DNA of 64,000 nt, from assembly GCF_015352455.1 (NCBI RefSeq), contig NZ_JADKPN010000002.1:248001-312000 (forward strand). Reading direction: 5' to 3'. The stretch's first letter is position 1. Each line of letters begins with the position of its first letter. Made by a program: the position numbers and the translations under genes. This document shows, in pieces, positions 43,942-50,595 of the stretch. The notes beneath the pieces were generated by a model. The model did not search any database. It was not told where the DNA came from and saw only the letters and a program-made list of their open reading frames with translations. The DNA comes from Nocardioides islandensis. Its GTDB lineage: Bacteria > Actinomycetota > Actinomycetes > Propionibacteriales > Nocardioidaceae.

Positions 43942-46028
43942 GAGTCACTCCTGGTCACGATGAGGTTGAGGTACTCGTCGACGCGGACGTCGAAGCCGGG
44001 ATGGATCGGCACCGTCGACCCGAACTCCTCGACGATCACCGGCCCGGTCAGCGTCGAGCCCGGCGGCAGGTCGGACCGCGGCACGACCGGGGTCTCGACG
44101 TACCCGGTGTCGGCGTCGAAGCACACGGGCCGGGTGGTTTCGAGGCTCGTCGCTGACGCTCCTCGCACCTCAACCACCGAACGGATCTCCGGCCGCGTGA
44201 TCGGCCCGATGCCCGACACCCGCAGGTTCACCCACTCGACGTGTTGCGAGGCGTCGCCGGAGAAGTCGTAGCCGTACAGCGCACGGTGCTCGGCGTGGAA
44301 GGCGTCCGCGACGGCGGCCAGCGACCGGGCGTCGAGCGCACCCTCCGGCACCGGCACCCGGACCTCGAACGCCTGCCCGAAGTACCGCAGGTCCGCGGTC
44401 CGCTGGAACACGTGCTGCTGGGGTGTGAAGCCCTCCTTGGACAGCGCCTCGGCCGCCTGCGCGGCGAGGGCGTCGTACGCCGCCGTCACGACGCCCGCGT
44501 CCAGCCGCTCGGCCAGCGAGACGTGCGTCTGCACGTAGTCGTTCTTCACGTCGACGGTGAGCAGGCCGAACGCCGAGACGTTGCCGGGGTTCGGCGGCAC
44601 CAGCACCGTCGGGATGCCGAGGATGTCCATCAGCCGGCACAGCAGCAGCGAGCCGGAGCCGCCGAAGGTGGTGAGCGTGAAGTCACGGACGTCGAGGCCC
44701 CGCTTGACGGTGACCTGACGCAGGGCGTTGGCCTGGTTCCACGCCGAGATCTCCAGGATGCCGGTGGCGCAGGCCTCGGGCGTCAGGCCCAGCTTCGAGG
44801 CGAGCGCCTCGAGGCCGTCGCACGCCGCGACCACGTCGAGCGGGATCTCGCCGCCGAGCAGGTGCGGCGGGATCCGGCCCAGCACGACGTGGGCGTCGGT
44901 GATCGTGACCTCGGTGCCGCCCTTGGCGTAGCAGAGCGGGCCGGGGTCGGCGCCCGCCGACTGCGGGCCCACCTTGAGCGTGCCCTCGGGGGAGAGCCAC
45001 GCGATCGAGCCGCCGCCCGCCCCGACGGTGACGACGTCGATCATCGGGATCTTGGACGGGTACGCGCCGACCGAGCCCTCGGTCGTCAGCGTCGGCTCGC
45101 CGTCGATCACGACACTCACGTCGGTCGACGTCCCTCCCCCGTCACTGGTGAGCACCCGGTCGAAGCCGGCCACCTGCGCGATGAGTGCGGCGCCGAGCGC
45201 GCCGGCGGCCGGCCCGCTGAGCACGGTGGTGATCGGCTGGTGCACGACCTCGTCGGCCGACAGCACGCCGCCGTTCGACTTCATCACGTAGAACGGGACG
45301 CGCCGCTCGCCGGCGTACTCGGCAAGGCGTCCCTTGATGTTGTTGACGTACGCCGACAGCCGGGGCTTCACGGCCGCGTCGACGAGGGTCGTCATGGCGC
45401 GTTCGTACTCGCGGTACTCGCGCAGCACCTCGCTGGACAGCGACACCACGGCGTCCGGGTGCTCCTCGGCGAGGACCGCCCGCATCCGCTCCTCGTGCTC
45501 CGGGTTCGCGTAGGCGTGCAGGAAGCAGACACCCAGCGTGGTGATCCCCTGCGCCTTGAACCACCGCGCCACCGATCGCGCGCCGTCCTCGTCGAACGGC
45601 CGCACCTCGGCGCCGGTGAAGTCGAGCCGGCCGCCGACACCCTTGACCAGGTGGCGCGGGACGATCCGGTCGGGCTTGACCCAGAAGTACGAGTTGCCGT
45701 AGCCGTCGGGCACCGACTGCCGGGCGATCTCGAGCATCGCCTCGTAGCCCTCGGTGGTGATGTAGCCGAGCCGGTCGACCTTGCCCTCGAGGAGCTGGTT
45801 GGTGGCGACCGTGGTCCCGTGGCTGACCGCGCTGATCGGGTCGCCGTCGCCCTGCGGGAGTCCCAGCAGGTCGAGCACCTTGTCGATGCCCGACATGAAC
45901 CCGTCGGCCGGGTTGCTGGGCGTCGACGGCGTCTTGGTGGTGACCAGCTCGCCGGAGTCCTCGTCGAAGGCGACGACGTCGGTGAAGGTGCCGCCGGTGT
46001 CGATGCCGATGCGGATCCTGCGCGTCAT
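43938..46028 (-). CDS. hyuA: Hydantoinase/oxoprolinase subunit A
   Basis: This 696-residue ATPase-fold protein has the N-terminal phosphate loop RIGIDTGGTFTDVVAF, AVSHGTTVATNQLLEG, the DGGGTSTDVSVV loop and AGGGSIAW in the middle, and C-terminal FGGSGSLLLCRL. It phosphorylates a ring amide with ATP so that HyuB can hydrolyse it. It leads a three-gene operon with HyuB and a deaminase, all overlapping by four bases. A CGGCAA/TTGCCG palindrome lies 38-52 bases upstream of its ATG. Confidence 0.93.
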   Translation of the reverse strand: MTRRIRIGIDTGGTFTDVVAFDEDSGELVTTKTPSTPSNPADGFMSGIDKVLDLLGLPQGDGDPISAVSHGTTVATNQLLEGKVDRLGYITTEGYEAMLEIARQSVPDGYGNSYFWVKPDRIVPRHLVKGVGGRLDFTGAEVRPFDEDGARSVARWFKAQGITTLGVCFLHAYANPEHEERMRAVLAEEHPDAVVSLSSEVLREYREYERAMTTLVDAAVKPRLSAYVNNIKGRLAEYAGERRVPFYVMKSNGGVLSADEVVHQPITTVLSGPAAGALGAALIAQVAGFDRVLTSDGGGTSTDVSVVIDGEPTLTTEGSVGAYPSKIPMIDVVTVGAGGGSIAWLSPEGTLKVGPQSAGADPGPLCYAKGGTEVTITDAHVVLGRIPPHLLGGEIPLDVVAACDGLEALASKLGLTPEACATGILEISAWNQANALRQVTVKRGLDVRDFTLTTFGGSGSLLLCRLMDILGIPTVLVPPNPGNVSAFGLLTVDVKNDYVQTHVSLAERLDAGVVTAAYDALAAQAAEALSKEGFTPQQHVFQRTADLRYFGQAFEVRVPVPEGALDARSLAAVADAFHAEHRALYGYDFSGDASQHVEWVNLRVSGIGPITRPEIRSVVEVRGASATSLETTRPVCFDADTGYVETPVVPRSDLPPGSTLTGPVIVEEFGSTVPIHPGFDVRVDEYLNLIVTRSDS

Positions 46029-46065
46029 GGCCACCAGTGTGCTGGGGCGTGCGCAGCACGAGCGA

Positions 46066-46080
46066 CGGCAACCATTGCCG
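46066..46080. promoter_or_regulatory. Palindrome upstream of hydantoinase operon, shared operator candidate
   Basis: CGGCAA-CCA-TTGCCG is a perfect 6-bp-arm dyad 38 bases before hyuA. Its core GGCAACCATTGCC differs at only two central positions from the dyad before carbamate kinase (27851-27863). Confidence 0.45.
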
Positions 46081-46123
46081 AGTCTTCCGGCCTCGGGTGG
46101 TGGACCGGGTCGGTCGCGGCGAC

Positions 46124-46813
46124 CTAGACCTCGGGGGCGCGGTCGTTGTAGACGCCGGCCGGCTCCTGGCCGGAGAGCGCCTGGATGGCGGCCATGATCT
46201 CGTCGGTGACCTCGCGCCGCGCCCGGCCGAGCGGCACGCCATCGGCGCGACCGGTGAAGTCGAGCGGCCGGCCGAACTTCACCGTCACCTTGGCCAGCTT
46301 GGGGAACCTCGAACCGACCGGCTGGATCTTGTCGGTGCCCTGGAGCCCGACCGGTACGACGGGAACGCCGGCGGTCAGGGCGAGATGTGCGACGCCCGTG
46401 CGGCCGCGGTACAGGCGACCGTCGCGCGAGCGCGTCCCCTCGGGGTAGATGCCGAAAGCCTCGCCCTTGCCGAGCACCTCGAGCGCGGTGTCGAGACTGT
46501 CGATGGCCGCCTGGGTGTCGTCGCGGTCGACCGGCAGCATCCCGAGCGCCTCGAACCACGCCCGCTGCGCAGCCCCCTTGATGCCGGTGCCGTTGAAGTA
46601 GTCGGACTTGGCGAGGAACGCGACGGGCCGTGGCGCCACCGACGGGATCACGACGCTGTCGACGAAGCTCAGGTGGTTGCTGGCGAGCAGCACGCCGCCG
46701 TGCTTGGGCACGTTGCCCACCCCGAGCACCGTCGGTCGCCAGATCGCCTTGAGGAGCGGCGGGACCGCCGAGTGCACCACCTCGTAGAACACCCGGCCAT
46801 TGTGTCGCGGCAC
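46124..46813 (-). CDS. 1-acyl-glycerol-3-phosphate acyltransferase (PlsC-like)
   Basis: This 229-residue protein has the acyltransferase HX4D motif NHLSFVD (His47, Asp52), the glycerol-phosphate-binding FGIYPEGTRSRDG near 118 and PVVPVGLQG near 151. It transfers an acyl chain onto lysophosphatidate at the membrane in phospholipid synthesis. No strong ribosome site is seen at the ATG at 46813. It lies upstream of hyuA by about 95 bases on the same strand but is probably unrelated to it in function. Confidence 0.88.
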   Translation of the reverse strand: MPRHNGRVFYEVVHSAVPPLLKAIWRPTVLGVGNVPKHGGVLLASNHLSFVDSVVIPSVAPRPVAFLAKSDYFNGTGIKGAAQRAWFEALGMLPVDRDDTQAAIDSLDTALEVLGKGEAFGIYPEGTRSRDGRLYRGRTGVAHLALTAGVPVVPVGLQGTDKIQPVGSRFPKLAKVTVKFGRPLDFTGRADGVPLGRARREVTDEIMAAIQALSGQEPAGVYNDRAPEV

Positions 46814-46843
46814 TCGGCCGGGACATCACCCGGTCCGCAACAA

Positions 46844-46888
46844 GCCGCTCCGGGCCGCTCCGGGCCGCTCCAGGCCGCTCCAGGCCGC
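46844..46888. repeat. 10-bp tandem repeat, about 4.5 units
   Basis: The unit GCCGCTCCRG repeats four times head to tail (two with G, then two with A), followed by a partial GCCGC. It lies upstream of the acyltransferase start in a 556-bp gene-free stretch. Confidence 0.75.
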
Positions 46889-46903
46889 AACCACAGAATT
46901 CGT

Positions 46904-46990
46904 CCGGCGCGCGCCCCCGGTCTGCACGACGAGCGAAGCGAGCGCAGCGAGCGAGTCGAGGAGGAAGACCGGGGGTGACGAGCGCGCCGG
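46904..46990. repeat. 87-bp imperfect palindrome (large hairpin)
   Basis: CCGGCGCGC (46904-46912) pairs with GCGCGCCGG (46982-46990), and CCCCCGGTCT (46914-46923) pairs with AGACCGGGGG (46966-46975). The loop of about 42 bases is low-complexity GAGCGAAGCGAGCG-type sequence. Confidence 0.65.
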
Positions 46991-47023
46991 ACATGCCGAG
47001 CGAAGCGAGGCGAAGACGACAAA

Positions 47024-47369
47024 GGTGAAGGGCCCTCGCGAGTATGAGTCGCAAGGGCCCTTCAGGTGACCGGTACCGGTGACGCTTCCGATCGACCAGC
47101 CATCCGTCTCCAGTCCCAGCAGCTTCGTCACCCTGCTGCCGCCGCCGGTCTTGCGACCGCGGTGTGGACCTTCGCCTTCCGGCCGATCCCGCTCTCCCCG
47201 GAGGGATCGCGTAGGGAGAGTTCTATGGCCTCCGGGAACCCACGCGCAAGAGGAATCCCCAAGAAAAATGGGGGAATTCTCGGTTCCGGCCGGTCCTCCA
47301 CAGCGAGCCCTCACTCGTCCACAGGTCCGCCGCCGTCCTCCACAGAGGCGGGGTCGGCGCTGTGGACGA
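47024..47369 (+). repeat. Left arm of an inverted-repeat element flanking the MOSC gene
   Basis: Reading inward, the arm holds a hairpin with GAAGGGCCCT/AGGGCCCTTC arms (47027-47063) and a loop containing AGTATGAGT, then GGTGACC. Further in are GGAGAGTTCTATG (47215-47227), GCAAGAGGAATCCCC, and four TCCACA boxes: 47297, 47318 and 47339 (exactly 21 bp apart), then one inverted at 47361. The same parts in the same order occur in the opposite arm (48077-48420). The arm ends at the MOSC stop codon. A 50-codon frame from 47225 is present but is not supported as a gene. Apart from the tandem repeat and palindrome before it, I see no gene in 46814-47369. Confidence 0.75.
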
Positions 47370-48059
47370 TCAGCTGACGGTGACCACGTCGCCGACCTCG
47401 AGGTGTCCGGGCGTCGCGACGTCGACGAGCATCGCCAGGCACACCTCGCGGGCCCGTCCGAGCGCCTTGAGCATCGGCGTCGTGGTGGCCACGCCGTCCT
47501 GGGCCAGGTCCACCATCCGACACCGCTCGAGACGGCGGTCGACCACGAGCTCGACGGACCCGACCAGGAGCTTCCGACCGGCCCAGCTCTCCTCCACGAA
47601 CGGCTCCGTCGTCTCCAGCACCAGGTTCGTGCGGGTGCGTCGCGGGTCGGCGTCGACGCCGAGCTCGCGCCGGCACCACTCGAGGGAGGCGCTGCCGACC
47701 AGCGACACCGGCCCGTCGTCGAAGTACGGCGTCTCCGCCTCCGCCAGCACCCGCACGGGGTCGCCGAACGTGTGGCTCAGCTCGGCGTCGAGGGCGTCGT
47801 CGCCGACCAGCCAGGAGTGGTCGTCGCGGCGGACCTCGACCCTCCCGTCGGGCGTGGTGGCGGCGACGTACGAGAAGACCTGGTCGCGTCGCCGGAACCG
47901 CCGGCTGTCCTTGCCCGACGACAGCTTCCCGTCACCGTCCACGACGGCGTACCGCCGGTCCCCGACCAGCCCTCGCGCGTCCAGCTCGGCCCGCCGCAAC
48001 GCCTCGCCGCCCATCGACTTCACGGGGTACCGGCGGATCGCGGCGACGGTGATGGGCAC
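47370..48059 (-). CDS. MOSC-domain protein
   Basis: This 229-residue protein has the MOSC N-terminal beta-barrel start AAIRRYPVKSMGGEALRRAEL, GDRRYAVVDGDGK, and the C-terminal MOSC core with RTRTNLVLE and the conserved Cys in RLERCRMVDLA. MOSC domains carry sulfur or bind molybdenum cofactor, often to reduce N-hydroxylated compounds. The start is the GTG at 48059; the frame remains open upstream through the box array but without MOSC homology. It is the only gene between two inverted arms. The Mo hydroxylase genes 2.5 kb away also need molybdenum cofactor. Confidence 0.85.
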   Translation of the reverse strand: MPITVAAIRRYPVKSMGGEALRRAELDARGLVGDRRYAVVDGDGKLSSGKDSRRFRRRDQVFSYVAATTPDGRVEVRRDDHSWLVGDDALDAELSHTFGDPVRVLAEAETPYFDDGPVSLVGSASLEWCRRELGVDADPRRTRTNLVLETTEPFVEESWAGRKLLVGSVELVVDRRLERCRMVDLAQDGVATTTPMLKALGRAREVCLAMLVDVATPGHLEVGDVVTVS

Positions 48060-48076
48060 GTCGGCCAGCCTAGAGG

Positions 48077-48420
48077 CGCTCCACAGATCGCCGGCCGAGG
48101 CTGTGGACGAAGGTGGGCCACCTGTGGAGGAAGTGGGTGTGCTTGTGGACGACACGCCGAAGGTTGTGGACGGACAGGATTTCCCTGAAATAGTTGGGGA
48201 TTCCCTCTTGCGCACCCCTCCTCGGACCGCATAGAACTCTCCTCACGAACTTCCTCCGGGAGGTTCGGGTCTCACAGAAGTGAGGACCTGTACGGCGGCT
48301 TCGGTCGTCGCGGACCGCGGGTGACGGCGGGACGGGGTCGGAGCGGACGTGGGGCGATCGCTGGGTCACCACGGCGGTCACCGAAGGGCCCTGGCACTCA
48401 TACTGCCGGGGCCCTTCACC
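48077..48420 (-). repeat. Right arm of an inverted-repeat element flanking the MOSC gene
   Basis: On the minus strand, reading inward: hairpin GAAGGGCCC/GGGCCCTTC (48417-48383) with AGTATGAGT in the loop, GGTGACC, then GGAGAGTTCTATG (48242-48230) and GCAAGAGGGAATCCCC. TCCACA boxes follow at 48170, 48149, 48128 and 48107 (first base on the minus strand, exactly 21 bp apart), and an inverted box at 48080-48085. Length (344 bp) and spacing match the left arm (346 bp). The arm fills most of the 393-bp gap between the MOSC gene and the amidase, and I see no gene in it. Confidence 0.75.
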
Positions 48421-48452
48421 TATTTGAGGAGCGTCCGGCTGCGACCGGAGCG

Positions 48453-49859
48453 TCAGCGACGGGCGCCGCGGCGCGTCTCGAAATCCAGGCTCTCGTAGGC
48501 CGCGGCCACCTCGAGCAGCCTCCGGTCGGTGCCGTGCGCGGTGACCAGCTGCACCCCGATCGGCAGTCCGTCGCGCGTCGTGGCCCCCGGCATGGAGATG
48601 GCCGGGCACCCGGTGACCGTGATGAGGTAGGCCGACCGCATCCAGTCGAGGTACGTCGTCATCGGCCGGCCGTTGATGTCGGCGGGGTACTCCTGGTCGG
48701 CCGGGAACGGCGGCACCTGCGAGGTGGGCAGCAGCAGGACGTCGTACCGCTCGAAGAACAACCGGGCCGTCTCGCCGACGGCGGTGAGCTGCTCGTACGC
48801 GCGGGCGACGTCGGCGCCGGTCAGGCCCTCGCCGGCGCGGATGTTGTCGGCCAGCGAGGGCTTGAACTCGTCGGGGTGGTCGGCGAGCAGGTCCTTGAAG
48901 CCGGCCTGGAAGACCCAGGCGCGCAAGGTGCGGAAGGTGTCCTCGGCCAGCGTCAGGTCGGGCTGGTCGGCCTCGACGTGGGAACCGGCCGCGGCCATCG
49001 TCCGGCCGGCGGCCTCGACCGCGGCGGCCACCTCGGCGTCGACCTCGATCAAGCCACCGAGGTCCGGCGAGACCGCGACCCGGAGGCCCTTGAGGCTGCC
49101 CGCGATCGGCGGCGCGAAGGCCGACCCGGGGTCGCCGAGCGCCAGCGGCACGCGGGGGTCGGGCCCGGCGATCACCGAGAGCAGGAGGGCCAGGTCGCCG
49201 ACGTTGCGGGCGAGCGGCCCGGAGATCCCCAGGGCCTCCCACTGGTTGGCGCTCGGCCAGGCGGGGACCCTCCCGCGGCTCGGCCTCAGCCCGACCACGC
49301 CGCAGAACGACGCCGGGTTGCGCAGCGAGCCACCCATGTCGGACCCGTCGGCCAGCGGCACCATGCCGGCCGCCAGCGCGCAGGCCGCTCCCCCGCTCGA
49401 GCCGCCCGCCGACCTCGTCGGGTCGACCGGGTTGAGGGTCGTCCCGAAGACGGTGTTGAACGTGTGGCTGCCCGCCGCGAACTCGGGGACGTTGGTCTTG
49501 CCGATCGGCACCGCCCCCGCCTTCCGGATCCGCTCGACGACCAGCTCGTCGCGGTCCGGGACGTTGTCGCGCAGCAGCGGCGAGCCGTACGTCGTCAGCC
49601 ACCCGGCGACGTCGTGGGTGTCCTTGAACGCCCATGGCAGCCCGTGCAGCGGCCCGCGCTCGTCGTACGGCGTCCGGTCGGCCTCGCTGGCCCCGTCGCG
49701 CGCCCGCTCCTCGTCGAGGCTGACGATGGCGTTGAGCTGGGGGTTGCGCTCGGCGATCCGCTCGAGGTGCAGGTCCATCAGCTCCGAGCAGGTGATCTCC
49801 CGGCTCGCGATCGCCCTGACCATCTCGCGCGCTGTGGAGTGGACGCCGAGGTCGGTCAT
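48453..49859 (-). CDS. Amidase, amidase-signature family
   Basis: This 468-residue protein has the full Ser-cisSer-Lys triad of the family: Lys79 in AFKDTHD, Ser in SAGGSSGGAA (near 154) and nucleophile Ser178 in DGSDMGGSLR. It hydrolyses an amide to acid and ammonia in the cytoplasm. The next genes upstream encode CoxG and a Mo hydroxylase, so it may cleave a ring-opened ureide or amide; ureidomalonate is one conceivable substrate given the ring-opening amidohydrolase in the window. A palindromic element separates it from coxG, so it may be transcribed separately. Confidence 0.93.
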   Translation of the reverse strand: MTDLGVHSTAREMVRAIASREITCSELMDLHLERIAERNPQLNAIVSLDEERARDGASEADRTPYDERGPLHGLPWAFKDTHDVAGWLTTYGSPLLRDNVPDRDELVVERIRKAGAVPIGKTNVPEFAAGSHTFNTVFGTTLNPVDPTRSAGGSSGGAACALAAGMVPLADGSDMGGSLRNPASFCGVVGLRPSRGRVPAWPSANQWEALGISGPLARNVGDLALLLSVIAGPDPRVPLALGDPGSAFAPPIAGSLKGLRVAVSPDLGGLIEVDAEVAAAVEAAGRTMAAAGSHVEADQPDLTLAEDTFRTLRAWVFQAGFKDLLADHPDEFKPSLADNIRAGEGLTGADVARAYEQLTAVGETARLFFERYDVLLLPTSQVPPFPADQEYPADINGRPMTTYLDWMRSAYLITVTGCPAISMPGATTRDGLPIGVQLVTAHGTDRRLLEVAAAYESLDFETRRGARR

Positions 49860-49870
49860 GCGGCCGTGCT

Positions 49871-49947
49871 TTGGCGTCGTTCCTGCCCCTTTGGCGTCGT
49901 TGCAACGACGCCAAACGTCCGGGATACCCGCTCGAGCGGGTATCCCG
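49871..49947. repeat. 77-bp dispersed palindromic element, copy 2 (inverted)
   Basis: The order is reversed relative to copy 1: GGCGTCGTT (49873-49881), a perfect 26-bp palindrome (49890-49915, half TTTGGCGTCGTTG) and a perfect 28-bp palindrome (49920-49947, half CGGGATACCCGCTC). In the last, one T-A pair of copy 1 has become G-C, a compensated change that keeps the pairing. It lies between coxG and the amidase. Confidence 0.8.
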
Positions 49948-49956
49948 ACCTCACGA

Positions 49957-50595
49957 TCACCGCCGCCGCCCGAAGACCGACCCCACGACCACGCCGAGGA
50001 CGACCAGGCCGGCGCCGACGGCGATGCCCTTGAGGAAGTCCGACTGCGAGCCGATGGCCGAGGTCGACGGCGGCGCGGTGAAGACCTGGCCGGCGACGGG
50101 AGCCCCGACGGGTGCCCCGGCAGCAGGAGCGGCGGCTGGAGCGGCAGCGGGCAGGCCGCCGGAGAGCGCCTTGTCGACGTTGCCGAAGAACTCCCCCGCC
50201 ATCCGCTTGGAGACCGAGGTGAGCATCCGCTGGCCGACGCCGCCGATCATCCCGCCGACGACGGCGTCGGCGTCCCAGGTCACGGTGGTGGCGTCGTCAC
50301 CGGCCGAGGCGAAGGAGACGTTCACGGTCGCCCCGATCGTCCCGGGCGCGCCGGCCCCGTCGAGCTTCATGACCAGGGAGCTCGGCTCGGACAGGTCGGA
50401 GAGCACGCAGGTGCCGGCGTAGGTCCCCTTGATCGCGGCAACGCCGGCAGTGACCGTCATGTCGTAGGTGTTCTCCCCCGTCGACACCAGCCGCTCGCAG
50501 CCGGGGATGGTCGCCACCAGCACGGCAGGGTCGAGCAGGGCGTCCCAGGCGCGGGCGACCGGGGCGTGCAGGGTGTTCTCTCCGGCGATCCTCAT
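49957..50595 (-). CDS. coxG: CoxG-like membrane-anchored SRPBCC protein
   Basis: This 212-residue protein has a CoxG (SRPBCC) domain in the first 145 residues (GENTLHAPVARAWDALLDPAVLVATIPGCERL, KLDGAGAPGTIGATVNV), an Ala/Pro-rich linker and a C-terminal membrane anchor (GIAVGAGLVVLGVVVGSVFGRRR). CoxG recruits CO dehydrogenase to the membrane and respiratory chain in other bacteria. Here it would anchor the Mo hydroxylase encoded just upstream, whose stop overlaps this ATG. This suggests electrons go to quinones rather than to free NAD. Confidence 0.88.
   Translation of the reverse strand: MRIAGENTLHAPVARAWDALLDPAVLVATIPGCERLVSTGENTYDMTVTAGVAAIKGTYAGTCVLSDLSEPSSLVMKLDGAGAPGTIGATVNVSFASAGDDATTVTWDADAVVGGMIGGVGQRMLTSVSKRMAGEFFGNVDKALSGGLPAAAPAAAPAAGAPVGAPVAGQVFTAPPSTSAIGSQSDFLKGIAVGAGLVVLGVVVGSVFGRRR

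Noticed and set aside
46841..46893. CRISPR array suggested by short tandem repeats
   Set aside because: The 10-bp units are head to tail without spacers, and no cas genes are in the window.
47225..47377. A 50-codon frame with a GGGAGAG ribosome-like site in the left arm, encoding SST heptads
   Set aside because: The matching frame in the right arm is shifted by a one-base difference and continues differently, so conservation is at DNA level; not reported as a gene.
47294..48173. Chromosomal origin of replication based on DnaA-like boxes
   Set aside because: No dnaA, dnaN, rpmH or gyr genes are nearby, no AT-rich unwinding stretch is seen, and an actinobacterial oriC normally has more boxes next to dnaA.
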